From positions 31,558-95,557 of the forward strand of contig WEDG01007368.1 of the NCBI GenBank assembly GCA_017591395.1: 64,000 nt of DNA. The letters are read 5' to 3'. The DNA is from Schistocephalus solidus. Lineage: Eukaryota; Platyhelminthes; Cestoda; Diphyllobothriidea; Diphyllobothriidae. Positions 44,625 to 57,719 of this stretch are shown here, in pieces; the stretch's first letter is position 1; the number at the start of each line of letters is the position of its first letter. The notes under the pieces were generated by a model. It was not told the DNA's origin. It searched no databases and saw only the letters and a list, made by a program, of their open reading frames with translations. Position numbers and translations under genes: made by a program.

Positions 44625-46689
44625 TTCTAGGCTTACAGAATTCATCGATTTAATTATGCTGTACTCAGTTCCTTGAGTAAATCAGAGCCTTGGGTCCACC
44701 CCCGTAAATGCAATAACATTTCCCCGGTTAATGTGTCCATAGCACGACGTTAAACAGAAATAAAACGTAAGAGGTGCTTTTCGTCAAAAGTGAAATTTAC
44801 GTGGTTTGACACGGGGGGTATTGAACTGTCTTTTCAAAACAAACTGTACAGGTTAGAACTTAAACTAATTTGTTAAGCCAATATCAACCGAAAATGGTTT
44901 GCTTCATTGTTTTTCTATGAACTCATCATTATTCTGAATAAAGACAAAAATTAACCAACAAAAATGCTTACCCGTATTAATACAAGCCTCAACAAATCTA
45001 ACACAAATTAGCAATATGCATGTGTTCTTGATCATTAGATCAGTAGGGTTCTAAGGGCTCATTGACATAGTTTTCGCTATATGTCTGCAACAAATATCAA
45101 CCCTCTGAGCAAACCAATGACCTTTTTTTAGACACGAGCCTATAGCAGGTTCTAAATTATTTTTGGAAAATATGTCCCTGCTGACAGTGTTTATACGTTT
45201 GAGGGATTGAGACCATCGTGAAGTTGCATTTAAAAAACGAAAATCACTGTCATTTCGAATAAACATATTACAGAATCCTTTTTAATATTTTATGTGTTCA
45301 TTTACTCATACAATGTGTTGCTTGGTATGCAAGTCCTCACATATATATATGGTAAGAGGTCCTGTAAAACATTAAAATTACGGTCTTTTCTTCCCTTTTT
45401 CCAAAACTTCCAGTATCCGAACAATGCCAAAAATTGGATCTGCCGTAAAAAAATCGTATTGCTATTGTGTTGTTTCAATCTCTTCAAAAACACTTTAGGA
45501 AGCTAAGAAATACTTCTGTTGGAGCAATACAGTAATATTCGGATAGGCTGCCATGACAGTCTAAACATCTGAATAAAACTTTGAAAACATATACGATCTT
45601 TATATGACGTCCTAAAACTTGTTTCTTATTTTTGTCATTGTTTAGGCAAAAAATAATTATTTAATTACGGCCATTCAGAACTTTTCAGGCTCTGTGAAAA
45701 TGGCTACATAAATAGTAGGCATTTTTACATTTTTCTAACTGTATTTAATGGAAAACACGCACACATATATTCTTTCTTTTACTCATTTGATAGCAAGCTA
45801 CGAACCTTGCAAATTGTATATTCGAAGAAAGGGTATCTTGTGGTTTTCGAATAGTTTCTAAGTTGCTGAATAATTTTGAAATTTACCGAATTCGCATCTT
45901 CGGAGTTACCACACTGAGCCTTATTCACCAGGTGGGATGCCTAAGCACGGCTCTCACGAATAGGTGATGACAGCTCACTTAATTTCCCTCGCATGTGCAG
46001 TTTTTGATCGCGCTCAGCAATTAATGCGAACTACGTAGAAATTTGTCTCAGTTTAGACAAAATGCATAAACATTGAGTGCAAGTTTAACGGTTGGGAGCG
46101 TTCAAAATTATTCAGCATTTTACAAAGTTATGAAAACCAAACTACTCCTTTTTCGTCGAGGATAAAATTGCAGGAAAACGTATTTTTCTACTAAAGGAAT
46201 ACTGGGAATGATATTTTTGTGCATTTTTCTAAAACAACATATTTTAATTTATAAGATTATTATAAACCAATGAGAAAAATGCATGATAATCAATTAATCA
46301 TTTCTTGCATAATAGGGTTTTTGCAAGTGTTTAGCAAGATCCTCTTTCAAATGCTGACATCCTGGCGTGACTGAAATATCTTGAGAAAAGGCTGTAAAAT
46401 AATTTTATTATCAGTTGAGAGAATGAGGGTCCATCGTTTTATAAATAGCTGCACATTATGGGGTGTTGGATACGTAAATCAGCGTATCTGCCAAAAATAC
46501 TATTATGTACTAAATGATTAATTGATTAATATGCATTTTGCTCATTGATTTTCAATAATCTCAAAAATTAAAATAGAAAAGTCACAAAAATAGATTTCCC
46601 GAGTTCTCGTTTAGAAGAAAACAAGGTTTTTTGCAATTTCATACTAGAAGAAAGCGAATCATTTGGTTTTAAACGCTTTCTTATTTTCC
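44625..46689. other. AT-rich stretch with no recognised gene
   Basis: Short frames at 45294-45506 and 45051-45266 have no recognisable content. A segment at 45900-46000 resembles 18130-18220. Nothing else is seen. Confidence 0.4.
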
Positions 46690-48490
46690 GAATAACTTTG
46701 AACGCTACCGGCCTTTGCACGTGCATTCAATGTTTCCCAATTACATGGTGTATATATCCTGTTTGACATGTGTAAGGAAAATCACATTTCAAGATCTAAA
46801 AACGCTCATACTGAGCAACATTTTTAAAACAGAAATATACAATTTATTAAAAAATAAACTTGAGAATTTGTTCTGAATATAATACATATTTCCGAAGTTT
46901 CGATGACATTTGATGAGATAGACAATCTATCCTAATAAGGCCAAATCGAGCCTACGATTGGCATATGTGGGCTGTTTAGCTTTGATTTCACCTGCACCCA
47001 AGGCATTTTTCGACGATATTCCTGTCCTAAGAAGTTCAGAGATGAGAGGCATCTCTTGAATTTAGCAAGCGTGTGCACTGCTTTGCAAAGTGAGGAACGT
47101 TTACGAACCTTTATTGGTTTGATTTAAATCTGTTTATTGGTAATATGCGCATATTCGCACGATTTGAATGATGTATTGCCACATAAAATCCAAGTCTTTT
47201 TCTGGACTTTTGCAGAATTTAGACTTACACTTTAATGCTGAATGTGGTAAAAATTGCCAAGCGAGGCCAAGAAACTAGAACCAGGAAGCAGTTCAGAAGA
47301 CTATGATGAGATTCCTGGAAGAGGATATTTATTTACCTGAAATTTCTGATTCTCATTCATGCATACCATCAGCGACAGTCGCAGATAATAGGGATGATGT
47401 CCCAAGAAGTACAACAGTTATAGGCTGCAGTTGCCATTCGATCGCATGCCTTATCTTACAAGTAGATCTCGCGCTAATTGCTGAGTGTCGTTCATGTTGC
47501 GATGATCGCTCGTTAGTCCATATGAGACTAAGTTATTGTCGAAATATCGTCCCTGATATCGATTCTTGGTTTGATGACTCCTCTTCAAGTTGACTCGATC
47601 TCACTGAAACCGTTTGGCCTTTGCGTCCCTCCTGCGTTGATAATTACTCTCTATCAGAACATAGTTTGTAAATGGGGGTTCAGTGCGCTTATTAATTGAC
47701 TGTGGGCTGCAGCGAGAATCCGAAACGTTGGGCAAATTAACCCCATCTTCCACCGATCGCATTGTTTTCTTCTTCTACTGATTCTTAAAAATTAGATATT
47801 CAAAGCCTTATCTGCGAAAAGTTTTGAGCAGCAAGAAGACCGATTTTAATCGAGCCTTTGCACTGAAACAAACAGTCCACTGACATGAATTGGTTCAAAT
47901 TATTGAATCAATTAATTAAATCTTCCATCTAGTTGCCTTCGGCACCCTCATTGTTTGACCAGGAGAGTTCTTTCAATTGAGCACCCTGCCGAAAATCTTG
48001 GCTTGGCCCACACAACCTACCAGTCCAATCCATTCTCTAACGGCTCGTCAGGGTTTCTGAGGAGTATCTATAAAAAAAGGCTGAGTCGTTCATTATCTAT
48101 ATTCTGGTTAACTAATGGTGAAATGTATATCGAGTAACTCGTTATAACAAAAAATGTTAAGAGCGTTCCGAGGGCTTTCACTTATTTCTCATAAAATAGT
48201 AGGCGTTTATTAAGACCCCCTTATCATCAATAGCAGAAGATGTTTAAAGGTTGCTGGAATAATGGTTTCCACATTGCGCTCTTGTTGTGCATCACATTGT
48301 TACGTAAATAACCGAGCAAAACGACTGATATTGTCCGTTTTATGCAACACGAGCAGGACGTGTGCACCCTTAAAGACCAGTGTGACAATCCCACCTAGCA
48401 CTTTTCATTTCGTATCGCGAAGGTTTAGTGTAGTCAGCTTGCATCTAGGCATCCATCATAGTCTCATATACTTGTGGCGGTCAAGGGTAT
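46690..48490 (+). repeat. Dispersed block U, copy 3
   Basis: Parallel to 19205-20965. The right part (from about 47640) appears inverted at 50629-50940 and 54955-55800. Contains GAGAATCCGAAACGTTGGGC at about 47710, a possible hammerhead relic. Confidence 0.7.
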
Positions 48491-49260
48491 GAGATCGACT
48501 CCACCCACTCAATCTAATTTAATTCCGTCTACAGGAGAAGTCAGTAAGATATGAGAAGCAATGTATTCGGTACGGATAGCAGGTTGCCGTGAGATTGCTG
48601 TTTGCTTGTGTGGCAGGACAAGGCGTCCGTTCGAAAACGTATCAGCAGCTGTGTGTTGTTTATGCGTTTGTGTGGTGCATGAGGGAGTGACTGTCTGAGT
48701 GTTGGGCCTGTGATTGGTTAGATCGAGGGCTGAGTGTGAGGGGTGTGAGCGCAAGGGCCCATGGGTGACAAGGCAGGCTGGTTGACGCGCGTAGGCGGCC
48801 GCCATGAGTAGACTCAGGTCAAGCCTGTGGTCTGGTGGTGCGTCCGCGGGTTAGCAGGCCTGTTGCGGCTGCCTATTGAGAAAAGGGATGCCAACGAAGG
48901 GGGCACGAGATGCGGCTGCTACGTACTCACAGGTTGCTATGCCACTGCCAGCGAAACTTTCAAATTTAGCCCCCAGCGACGAAACAACGAGGATCTCCCG
49001 GAAAATGATTAATGAACGTGCTTTAACCATCGTTGATACTCCCAATCCTAACTGACATGACAGCAGACACGAGGCCTGATAGTAGAGCATTGGACTCAAT
49101 GATCCTCAATGACCATAGAATCAGAGTAAGAATCTAAGGTGCGAGGGATTTACTTGCCCGGCGGTGCGAAAGAATGCTTCTTAGGCCTCAGGACCTTTCT
49201 CATCATTTCTTACACAGAAAACGTTCGAACAGGGGCGTAGTGAATAGAGAATTGGAACCA
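48491..49260. other. Repeat-derived stretch, two SINE-like pieces
   Basis: CTCAGGTCAAGCCTGTGGTC at about 48810 recurs inverted at 53080-53123. A tRNA A-box-like AGTAGAGCATTGGACTC lies at 49080. Neither piece has a full tRNA-like head, so these are tentative SINE relics. No gene is seen. Confidence 0.35.
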
Positions 49261-49705
49261 CGAAGACGATTATTATATCACAAAAAGGAAATCTGACAGG
49301 AAAAATTACAGTTGCCTCTCAGAAGATGGTTCAAAGTAAAATGCAATGGATGTATAAAGAGGAAGCAGGACATTTCATGCTGGGCTCAGTGCAAAAGCCT
49401 GGAGATGCAGAATGTTTCCCCTGCTTGTTTGTCTGCAAGCACCAAACAGTTATTAAAACAGCTTTTCGGATATACAAATCTAGTTGCCTTTTTGCCTAGA
49501 GCCAAAGAGTTTCATTACAGGTCATGTCTGAACAAAAGAACTTATTTTACTGATTATTGGGATATATAGTTTGATGCCTGAACCATCCGCAATCAGGATA
49601 ATTTAGAATTCGTGGGGAAGTTTCAAAAGCCCATTGCAGGCATCAGAAAGTTTACTTAAATTTCTCCCATCGAAAATCCTTTTATGGAATTCAATTATAA
49701 GAGGC

Positions 49706-49717
49706 GATATATATTGC
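49706..49717 (+). promoter_or_regulatory. TATA-like element upstream of copy C
   Basis: GATATATATTGC, 245-250 bases before the start codon at 49959, as in the other copies. Confidence 0.4.
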
Positions 49718-51039
49718 TGTTCCCTTCACGACATCTGACAGTTGTAATGTTCCAATGCAAGGGAGACGTCTTTAAACACAAGAGGGAGCAGAAGAGCACG
49801 CGCATTCGTAAAAGCGATTGGATAAGTCCCAACTGACCCAAAACTGACAACATACTAGTTTCCTTGGTTACATAAAATAAAAAGAAATAACCATTAACGT
49901 TAATGACACCACTGCATATATTGTGAACACAATCACCTCTTCGGCAGAACGTCATACAATGTTCTTGATTATTTTATCTTTTACTTTGCTCCTGTTAAAT
50001 ATCAAACTTTTCGGTTGTCGTCATTCGGAAGTTTCTCATAGAGCCTTCTTTTTAAAGATAGTTATATGCTAGCTGTTCAGAATAATACCCAAATTGACTA
50101 TGTGTCCGAGGTGAACAGTTCCTTCGAGGTAGGCAAAATTGTGGCTGTTGCCTTAAAACGTATTCACATCCTTTTTATTCTTACAGTTCAATGCTTCGGA
50201 ATCGGGATTTGTGCAGGGAACAGCAGAAATCCCTTGTGAACCTCCGAAAAATTGTGTTGAATTTCTTCCAAGTGAATTATTGCGTCTTATCGTTGCCCCC
50301 GTACGTATGCGTTTCCAGTAGATTGTCTACCTCATGAATTTTCACCGGAAATTCGACCATATATTTCCTATTGGAGTTGGTTTCTTAAGTACGCTTGTAA
50401 AAACCAACTTTGTAAAAAAACATTATTCTTATTGGTTTTCATTACTTTTATAAATCAAAAAAGATTGCAAAGAATAATGCACAAAATTATTGTTCCTGGT
50501 AGGACATTGGCGGAAAGTTGTGTCTTCTTGAAAGTTCATACTTGAAGAAAGAGCATCTTTCAGTTTAATTAAAACTTAACTAATGGCCGAGTTATTTTGA
50601 ATGCCCTTGCAATTACATTCAAGGTTTCGCAGATAAGGCTTTGAATATCTAATTTTTAAGAATCAGTAGAAGAAGAAAACAATGTGATCGATGGAAGATG
50701 GGGTTAATTTGCCCAACTTTTCGGATTCTCGCTGCAGCCCACAGTCGATTATTAAGCGCACTGACCCCCCCATTTACAAACTATGTTCTGATAGAGAGTA
50801 ATTATCAACGCAGGATGGACGCAAAGGTCAACGGTTTCAGTGAGATTGAGTCAACTTGAAGAGGAGTCATCAAACCAAGAATCGATATCAGGTACGATAT
50901 TTCGACAATAACTAAGTCTCATGCGGACAAACGTTGCTGGAAGACGCAGACCTTGCCTTCGTTTGTAAGCACTAAATCCTACTAGACAATTGACCTAGTG
51001 ACACAAATTTGCTTATATGACTTCACCACGTACAGGACA

Positions 51040-51990
51040 CAGAGTCTTTACTCATGCAACATCCTCTAATACACCGGCAAGAACTTCTCGTCTGGGGGAC
51101 ACAAGGTGGCGATCACTTTCATACAGAAAGCAAAACAGGCCTGGCTTGTGTGCGCGTCACTCAGTGACCAGTCAGTTTAGTCACGAATGAAGAGACACTT
51201 TACCCACGCCTAAGTCATCTGCATCTATACGCTAGCAGCCGTAAGGTAACAAAACGTCGTTTTTGTCCAATCACTTGCCAGAAGGGCCAATGACTATATT
51301 CTGATATAAACCACTGAATAGCCAATAAGCCATTTCCTCAAAATTTAAAACAAAATTACCTTTACTACTCAGAAATAAAAATGGCTTTACGTTAAATATG
51401 CACTATCACCTGAATAAAGCATCGTAGCCTTTGAGTCTCCTGTTGGTAAAACTTTCCATAAAAGGCAACTGGCACAAGCTGAGGTCCGACGGACAGGCTT
51501 ACGACTGACAGGTGACCCTCCACACGTATGCAAGAGAGTGTGTACCTCACATATGACTTTCAGCGCGTTTAGCATGCTCGAGCAAGCCATCTCTGCAGTT
51601 TTGTCTTGAACAGAAAGACGAGGGGAGTAGCCTTGCGCTAAATTCAACGAAAGGGGACTATTCTAATGCCCTAACTCTAACTAACCCTAATCCAAATCTT
51701 ATCCCTAAACCTCATCTTAACCTGAAATCTACCAGTTATCCTAACCTCAACCTTTGAGTACGTATTCTAGCGTTGGATTTTTGGATGGATTGTAGGCTCA
51801 GCCAGCCTTTCATTTAAGAAAACTACATGATAAATCTTATATATTGAAGGAAAATAGGCAGGATTTGGGCGAAATCGGAGGCTACTGGACATCCAAGAAA
51901 TTTCCAATGCTATGTAATATCACAGAACAAAGTCCAGATTTTTTTGTATTGTGCTACGAAACCCTTTCTATAAAATTAACAAAGGTTTAA
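51040..51990 (+). repeat. Direct repeat with 55830-56860
   Basis: Near-identical stretches such as GTCTGGGGGACACAAGGTGG, CTGGCTTGTGTGCGCGTCAC and CAAGCTGAGGTCCGACGGAC in the same order. The minus frames at 51387-51647 and 56170-56433 are alike (NLAQGYSPRLSVQDKTAEMA), but with no recognised domain. Confidence 0.75.
51660..51750 (-). repeat. Degenerate telomere-like tract
   Basis: CTAACTCTAACTAACCCTAA is followed by irregular CCTAA and CCTAAACC units. It matches 56450-56600, where the tract is longer. Confidence 0.5.
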
Positions 51991-52150
51991 AATAAATCTC
52001 TACTGCCTAAATTAAGAGGGTATACAATTGACGGTTGGCAAATCCCAAACAAACTGCTGACGTCCAATTAACCTATCGATGATTATGCTGCCATTCTCGT
52101 GTCAAACTCATGTATTTAAAAAATGAATTTTGGTACTATCATGACCACTG

Positions 52151-52151
52151 A

Positions 52152-52217
<66 letters not shown>

Positions 52218-52388
52218 AACTACTACTACAACTACTACTACTACTACTACTAATACTACTACTACTACTAATACTACTACTACTGCTACTACTAATACTA
52301 CTTCTACTACTACTCCTACTACTACTACTACTACTACTAATAATACTACTACTACTAATTCTACTTCTTCTACTATTACTAGAACTAT

Positions 52389-52431
<43 letters not shown>

Positions 52432-52456
52432 TCTACTACTTCTACTACCACTTCTT
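52151..52456 (+). repeat. ACT trinucleotide repeat, about 300 bp
   Basis: Nearly pure ACT for about 100 bp, then interrupted by AAT, GCT, TCT and CCT variants. The forward frame reads as poly-threonine and the reverse as poly-valine; neither is a gene. Confidence 0.9.
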
Positions 52457-54289
52457 CCGTATCACTTAAAAGGGCAACCGAAATTCTGAAATGGGTTTTC
52501 AATTTGACCAAATTACATAAATTGGATTGTCATACTGATTATCTTTCAGTCTAATCCCAAAGTATTTCAGTCACGTCCTAATTCCGGCTTTTAAACGAGC
52601 TTCTTCCTAATCTCCTGCTTAAAAAGTACCCTGTATAAACGGCTACATAAGTAGTATGCATGTTTTTTTCATATATTTTCGGTGCCCATATAAATTAAAA
52701 TGTATTTTATAGAAAGCATACCCAAATATTTTTTTCTTTACTGTTTTAGTAGTTTATAATCCAAATTTACGTCAGCATGTTACTCGAGTTAGTTCGCATA
52801 AAGTAACTTAACTAGGAAAAAAAGGCCATCCAAATAATGTGAAGCGCAATATCACAGAAAAAGCTTTCCGGTCTTTAAACCATCAGTCGGATAAAATTTT
52901 GTTCTTGTGATAGCATTTTATTCCTAACAATAACTAACTAAATGAAACGGCGTAGGAGAAGAAAAGGTAACAAATGATCTTTTATCATGCATGTTCATTA
53001 GTCTTCCAATAATTCGGGTTATATGAAGTCTGGCACGAAGTCAAGTACATTCTTGGAGAGTGACCCTGTAGACGGTGCTAACCCGCAGACGCACCACCAT
53101 ACCACAGGCTTGACCTGAGTCATGGCGTAATGTACTACCAAACTTTAAATAAAAAATAGTCTAATACATTTTAAAAGATTTTGTCAATCCGTAATTTATC
53201 AATCGGAATAACCCAATGACATTTTTTTCCAAGATTAATAAATTGATTGTTTTTGTTGTTGAAGGATATAGAAGTTTCCTAATCAACGCAGGGACCTACG
53301 AGAAATACGCTGCAATTAGGCTCACACCAGAAAACGGCTCGCTAGCCCAAATTGCGATCGTCGTAGTGGAAGAGGATAAATTCTTTCCAGGTATTCTTGC
53401 AAATGTCTCCTGGCTTGCAGATAAAATTTAAACCTTGTTTTTATCACAAAATGTATTTCGATATTTGTCACTTCACATTAATAAATCAATGTCCCCTTAA
53501 CTTGGCAGAGCTTCACGGCGTCAGCTGCATAAAACCAATTGTTACCAAGCCGACAAATTCAACACCAATTTCTGTTGTCTTGGACGCGGATATAGCGGTA
53601 ACAGATCACCTGTGCATTTTCAATTTCCCAATTTATCGTACAGAGTAATATTGTAGCAAGACTTTAATTCTAACAGTCGCATTGATTACCTATACTTTTC
53701 TGCTGAAGCACTTTTGGTATTTTAAGGATATTGGGCTCTTTGGAAACATCAGCAGACGCAAATCAGTTCCAGACCAACCAGGGCTGCAAATAATTCTTCC
53801 CTATTGTAAGTTACGTCTTACGATGCTACACCCAGTATGTGATGAAAATACTTCATTTATTTTCTCCCTTTTTAAAGTGCCAATCGGTGGCGAAGAGTCT
53901 AAACTCATGCGAGTAACCGGAAACATGAAGAATGAGAACTTATCCTTCTCCTTGGTGAACAATAATGGCGAACGAGAAGTATTCTAATTTGTCCCCTACG
54001 ACAATGCACCCATTATGCTGTATCCAACACACTTCCTTAAATGGCCCGAAAAATCAAACGCACTGGGCCACTCAACATTGAGCGCATTTATTGTTCTTTT
54101 GGCCAGTCTGTACGTGGGCTTTTAAACTGCTCATGAGGAGACAGCTATCGGGTATATAAATCAAACTGGTCATTTGTCCTCAATATAAATTTAAATTGAA
54201 CAGGCCTTTGTTTTTCCTTCTGACAAAAATCAAAGACTGGACCATACCACTACTTTTCTAGGAGGGCTCTAGAAATTTCAATTGTAACG

Positions 54290-54954
54290 CAAAATCGTTA
54301 ACAAAAAATAATAATTTTCCGCGAAAACGAGAATTTCGGAAATTGACTATAATACAAAAATGGCACTTTGTCGACTGTCCGTTGCAGTTAAAACATCACG
54401 CTTTGTGCGTTGTGAATACAGTCAGGTTTTCTAAAGTGGTGTATTCACGGTGATTATTGAACACAGTATAAAGCTTTTCTAGCATTAAAAGATTATAATT
54501 AGCCACTTCGCGCTGCCAGGAGTGTTCGAAAAAATATAAGTTACCGCAGGCTTTTTGGCCAATTATTGCTCGATGAGCGATAGCTGTGGTAGCCGAATGC
54601 GAAGTCTCGATAAACATATAACTGTTGCTGGCGGCCGTAGTCGACCGCACGACCGGCCACTGTCCAAACGTGATGGCAATCAAACGTCGGCAGTTTGTGG
54701 AGGAGTCCGGCGGCGCAAGGTGTTCTTGCCACACATATGGCCAGCTGGGTCGACTTCGTAGACTTATCTATGAATAATACCTCATCGCCTATAAACAACA
54801 AATTTATTGACCATAAAAAGCGTTTTCCACAAACTTTCATACACAAACGTGCCTTGATCATGGAATCTTGCACGCGAAGTTTAAATTCCTGCATCTCTTT
54901 CCTAATTTTGTTCATGGAGAGCATCGAGAGATGTTTCCTGTTAATGGTCTCCCT
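54290..54954 (-). other. Copy C-specific insertion with unrecognised frames
   Basis: Absent from the matching flank of copy A. Minus frames at 54924-54541 (127 codons) and 54734-54396 (112 codons) overlap. A GDEVLFIDKSTKS segment faintly recalls the C-terminal region of Ty3/gypsy integrases, but I would not rely on it. It may be a fragment of a mobile element. Confidence 0.35.
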
Positions 54955-55800
54955 AGGCAGATAGGGACATGTTTTACTGAGCGATGGATAAAATCGCCGT
55001 TTTGTTTACTCGTGAACCGCTTTCATCCACCCGGCTTACTTCTTGGCACGGCTCTGTCATTAATAATGCACTACAGAGTGACCTTACAAATAGTGAAAAT
55101 ATTTACTAACGGCCCACGCTCACATATACGTCCTGCTCGTGTTGCATAAAACGGACAATATCAGTCGTTTTGCTTGGTTATTTACGTAACAAAGTGATGC
55201 ACAACAAGAGCGCAATGTGGAAACCATTATTCCAGCAACCTTTAAACATCTTCTGCTATTGATGATAAGGGGTCTTAATAAACGCCTACTTTTTTATGAG
55301 AAATAAGTGAAAGCCCTCGGAACGCTCTTAACATTTTTTGTTATACCGAGACACTCGATATACATTTCACCATTAGTTAACCAGAATATAGATAATGAAT
55401 GACTCAGCCTTTTTTTATAGATACTTCTCAGAAACCCTGACGAGCCGTTAGAGAATGGATTGGACTGGTAGGTTGTGTGGGCCAAGCCAAGATTTTCGGC
55501 AGGGTGCTCAATTGGAAGAACTCTCCTGGTCAAACAATGAGGGTGCCGAAGGCAACTAGATGGAAGATTTAATTTATTGATTCAGTAATTTGAACCAATT
55601 CATGTCAGTGGACTGTTTGTTTCAGTGCAAAGGCTCGACTAAAATCGGTCTTCTTGCTGCTCAAAACTTTTCGCAGATAAGGCTTTGAATATCTAATTTT
55701 TAAGAATCAGTAGAAGAGTAAAACAATGTGATCGGTGGAAGATGGGGTTAATTTGCCCAACGTTTCGGATTCTCGCTGCAGCCCACAGTCAATTAATAAG
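54955..55800 (-). repeat. Inverted copy of the right part of block U
   Basis: Matches 47640-48400 and 20880-21160 in inverse orientation, for example CACTCAGCC-type, GAGAATGGATTGGACTGGTA and TGAACCAATTCATGTCAGTG. No gene is seen. Confidence 0.7.
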
Positions 55801-55829
55801 CGCACTGAACCCCCATTTACAAACTATGA

Positions 55830-56860
55830 ACACAGTACATCCTCTAATACACCGGCAAAAACTTCTCGTCTGGGGGACACAAGGTGGCGATCACTTTCAT
55901 ACAGAAAGCAAAACAGGCCTGGCTTGTGTGCGCGTCACTCAGTGACCAGTCAGTTTAGTCACGAATGAAGAGACACTTTACCCACGCCTAAGTCATCTGC
56001 TTCTATACGCTAGCAGCCGTAGGGTAACAAAACGTCGTTTTTTTGTCCAATCACTTGCCAGAAGGGCCAATGACTATATTCTGATATAAACCACTGAATA
56101 GCCACAAGCCATTTCCTCAAAATTTAAAAACAAAATTACCTTTACTACTCCAGAAATAAAAAATGGCTTTTACGTTAAATATGCACTATCACCTGAATAA
56201 AGCATCGTAGCCTTTGAGTCTCCTGTTGGTAAAACTTTCCATGAAAGGCAACTGGCACAAGCTGAGGTCCGACGGACAGGCTTACGACTGACAGGTGACC
56301 CTCCACTACGTATGCAAGAGAGTGTGTAATTCTCACATATGACTTTCAGCGCGTTTAGCATGCTCGAGAAAGCCATCTCTGCAGTTTTGTCTTGAACAGA
56401 AAGACGAGGGGAGTAGCCTTGCGCTAAATTCAACGAAAGGTGACTATTCTAATGCCCCAACTCTAACTAAACCTAATCCAAACCTTATCCCTAAACCTCA
56501 TCTTCACCCGAAATCTACCAGTTATCCTTACTTCAACCTTAATCTAACCGTAAATTTCGCTCCAATCCTTATCGTAACCGTAAATTTAACTTTCCTGGAA
56601 TTCAGCGCAGAGCCACCTGACGTAGATGACCAAACTCATGCAATGCCTGATGGAACTTTGAGTAAGTATTCTAGCGTTGGATTGTTGGATGGATTGAAGG
56701 CTCAGCCAGGATTCCACTTAAGGTTACTACATAATAAATCTTATATATTGAGGAAAAAAAGGCAGGATTTGGGCGAAATTGGAGGCTGCCAGACATCCAA
56801 GAAATTTCCAATGCTATTAAATATCACAGAACAAAGTCCATAGTTTAAGGGTATTGAGCT
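55830..56860 (+). repeat. Direct repeat with 51040-51990
   Basis: Second copy, outside the gene family. A telomere-like tract at 56450-56600 (AACCTTATCCCTAAACCTCA, ATCCTTATCGTAACCG) is part of it. Confidence 0.75.
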
Positions 56861-57719
56861 AAAAAAACCTTGCTAAAAAATTAACAAAGGTTTCAAATAA
56901 ATCCCTTATGGAACCGAAATGTTCGATCTTACATAAATGAAAATCACGTAAGAAAATTCTAAGCTATCACATTGCTTTCCGAAAACAAACAATTCATCTT
57001 TCAAAATTATTTTGTGTAAATGTTAAACAAGTATTCCCACAAAACGTAGGAATATACCTGTATACCAGTATTTTTGTTTTACTTTTAGCCGAAATGAAAA
57101 CCGTTAACAAAATATGTACTGGATACTGTGTAGATGGACTACAGAAACCCATGATAAAATTGTAGTCTGAAATTAAACGTTCCTTGTATAATATAGTTTC
57201 TGCTTATAAGGAAATTAGGAATGCCATGGACAGAAATTAGCAACTTTTGCAAAATCTTAGTATATATTTAGATACTCTGTTGTGTATTTGCAGTCTTCGA
57301 ATGGGAGAATTCGGTAAAGAAATAAGGCAAACAACGCTCAGATATAAAGCGATAAGTTATTTCTTACATTTCCAACAGAAAAAGGTATCAATTGTTTTCA
57401 GGGAAGTCACAAAACTGATAAATTTTCCACATTTTTACCTTCACTTTACATTGGAAAAAAGTTAAAGTTCGCATATATTCGTCATCGAAATATTTAAACA
57501 AAGTACTCTTTATAGGGTTTACTTATTATACAAAGCCTTATAATTGACCTTAGGCATATAAATTGTCAACTTTGGTGGTGAGCATTAATTTTTTTCGGCA
57601 GAGATTTCATGTTTGGGTGAAGCTACAGATATGACGCAAATGGTAATTTATATTAGAAACAATATCCTTTATCTCACATTTTCGGTAAGTGATTTGAAGA
57701 AATATCGCAGTTTGAAACT
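56861..57719. other. Diverged block R sequence, no recognised gene
   Basis: 57550-57670 resembles 40820-40990 in direct orientation (CTACAGATATGACGCAAATGG). Otherwise AT-rich. Confidence 0.4.

Larger units (their letters stand above)
50629..53123 (-). repeat. 2.5-kb insertion in intron 3 of copy C
   Basis: Relative to copy D, sequence equivalent to about 62750-62990 is replaced by 2.5 kb. It consists of inverted block U end, inverted block R, a segment shared with 55665-56880 in direct orientation, a telomere-like tract, the ACT repeat and a SINE-like relic. The left breakpoint is AAGGTTTCGCAG and the right one CATGGCGTAATG. Confidence 0.65.
49959..54124 (+). pseudogene. Seven-exon secreted protein family, copy C (nonsense in last exon)
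   Basis: Exons by comparison are 49959-50019, 50058-50128, 50187-50271, 53265-53390, 53509-53644, 53756-53805 and 53836 onward. Lengths of exons 1-6 equal those of copy A. Exon 7 reads CDENTSFIFSLFKVPIGGEE but stops at 53985 where A has GluValTyrGln: the codon for Gln is TAA. The rest of the exon and the hydrophobic tail still follow as untranslated relic to about 54124. Intron 3 is 2993 nt instead of about 740 because of a 2.5-kb insertion. The donor of the last intron is preceded by T instead of G. An in-frame TAA after exon 5 lies in intron 5 and is harmless under the model. Confidence 0.65.

Noticed and set aside
52116..52554. Poly-threonine and poly-valine reading frames of more than 130 codons
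   Set aside because: Both are translations of a trinucleotide repeat in opposite strands, with no conserved flanking protein.
54396..54924. Ty3/gypsy integrase C-terminus
   Set aside because: Only GDEVLFIDKSTKS is suggestive, with no catalytic core nearby; left as unrecognised.
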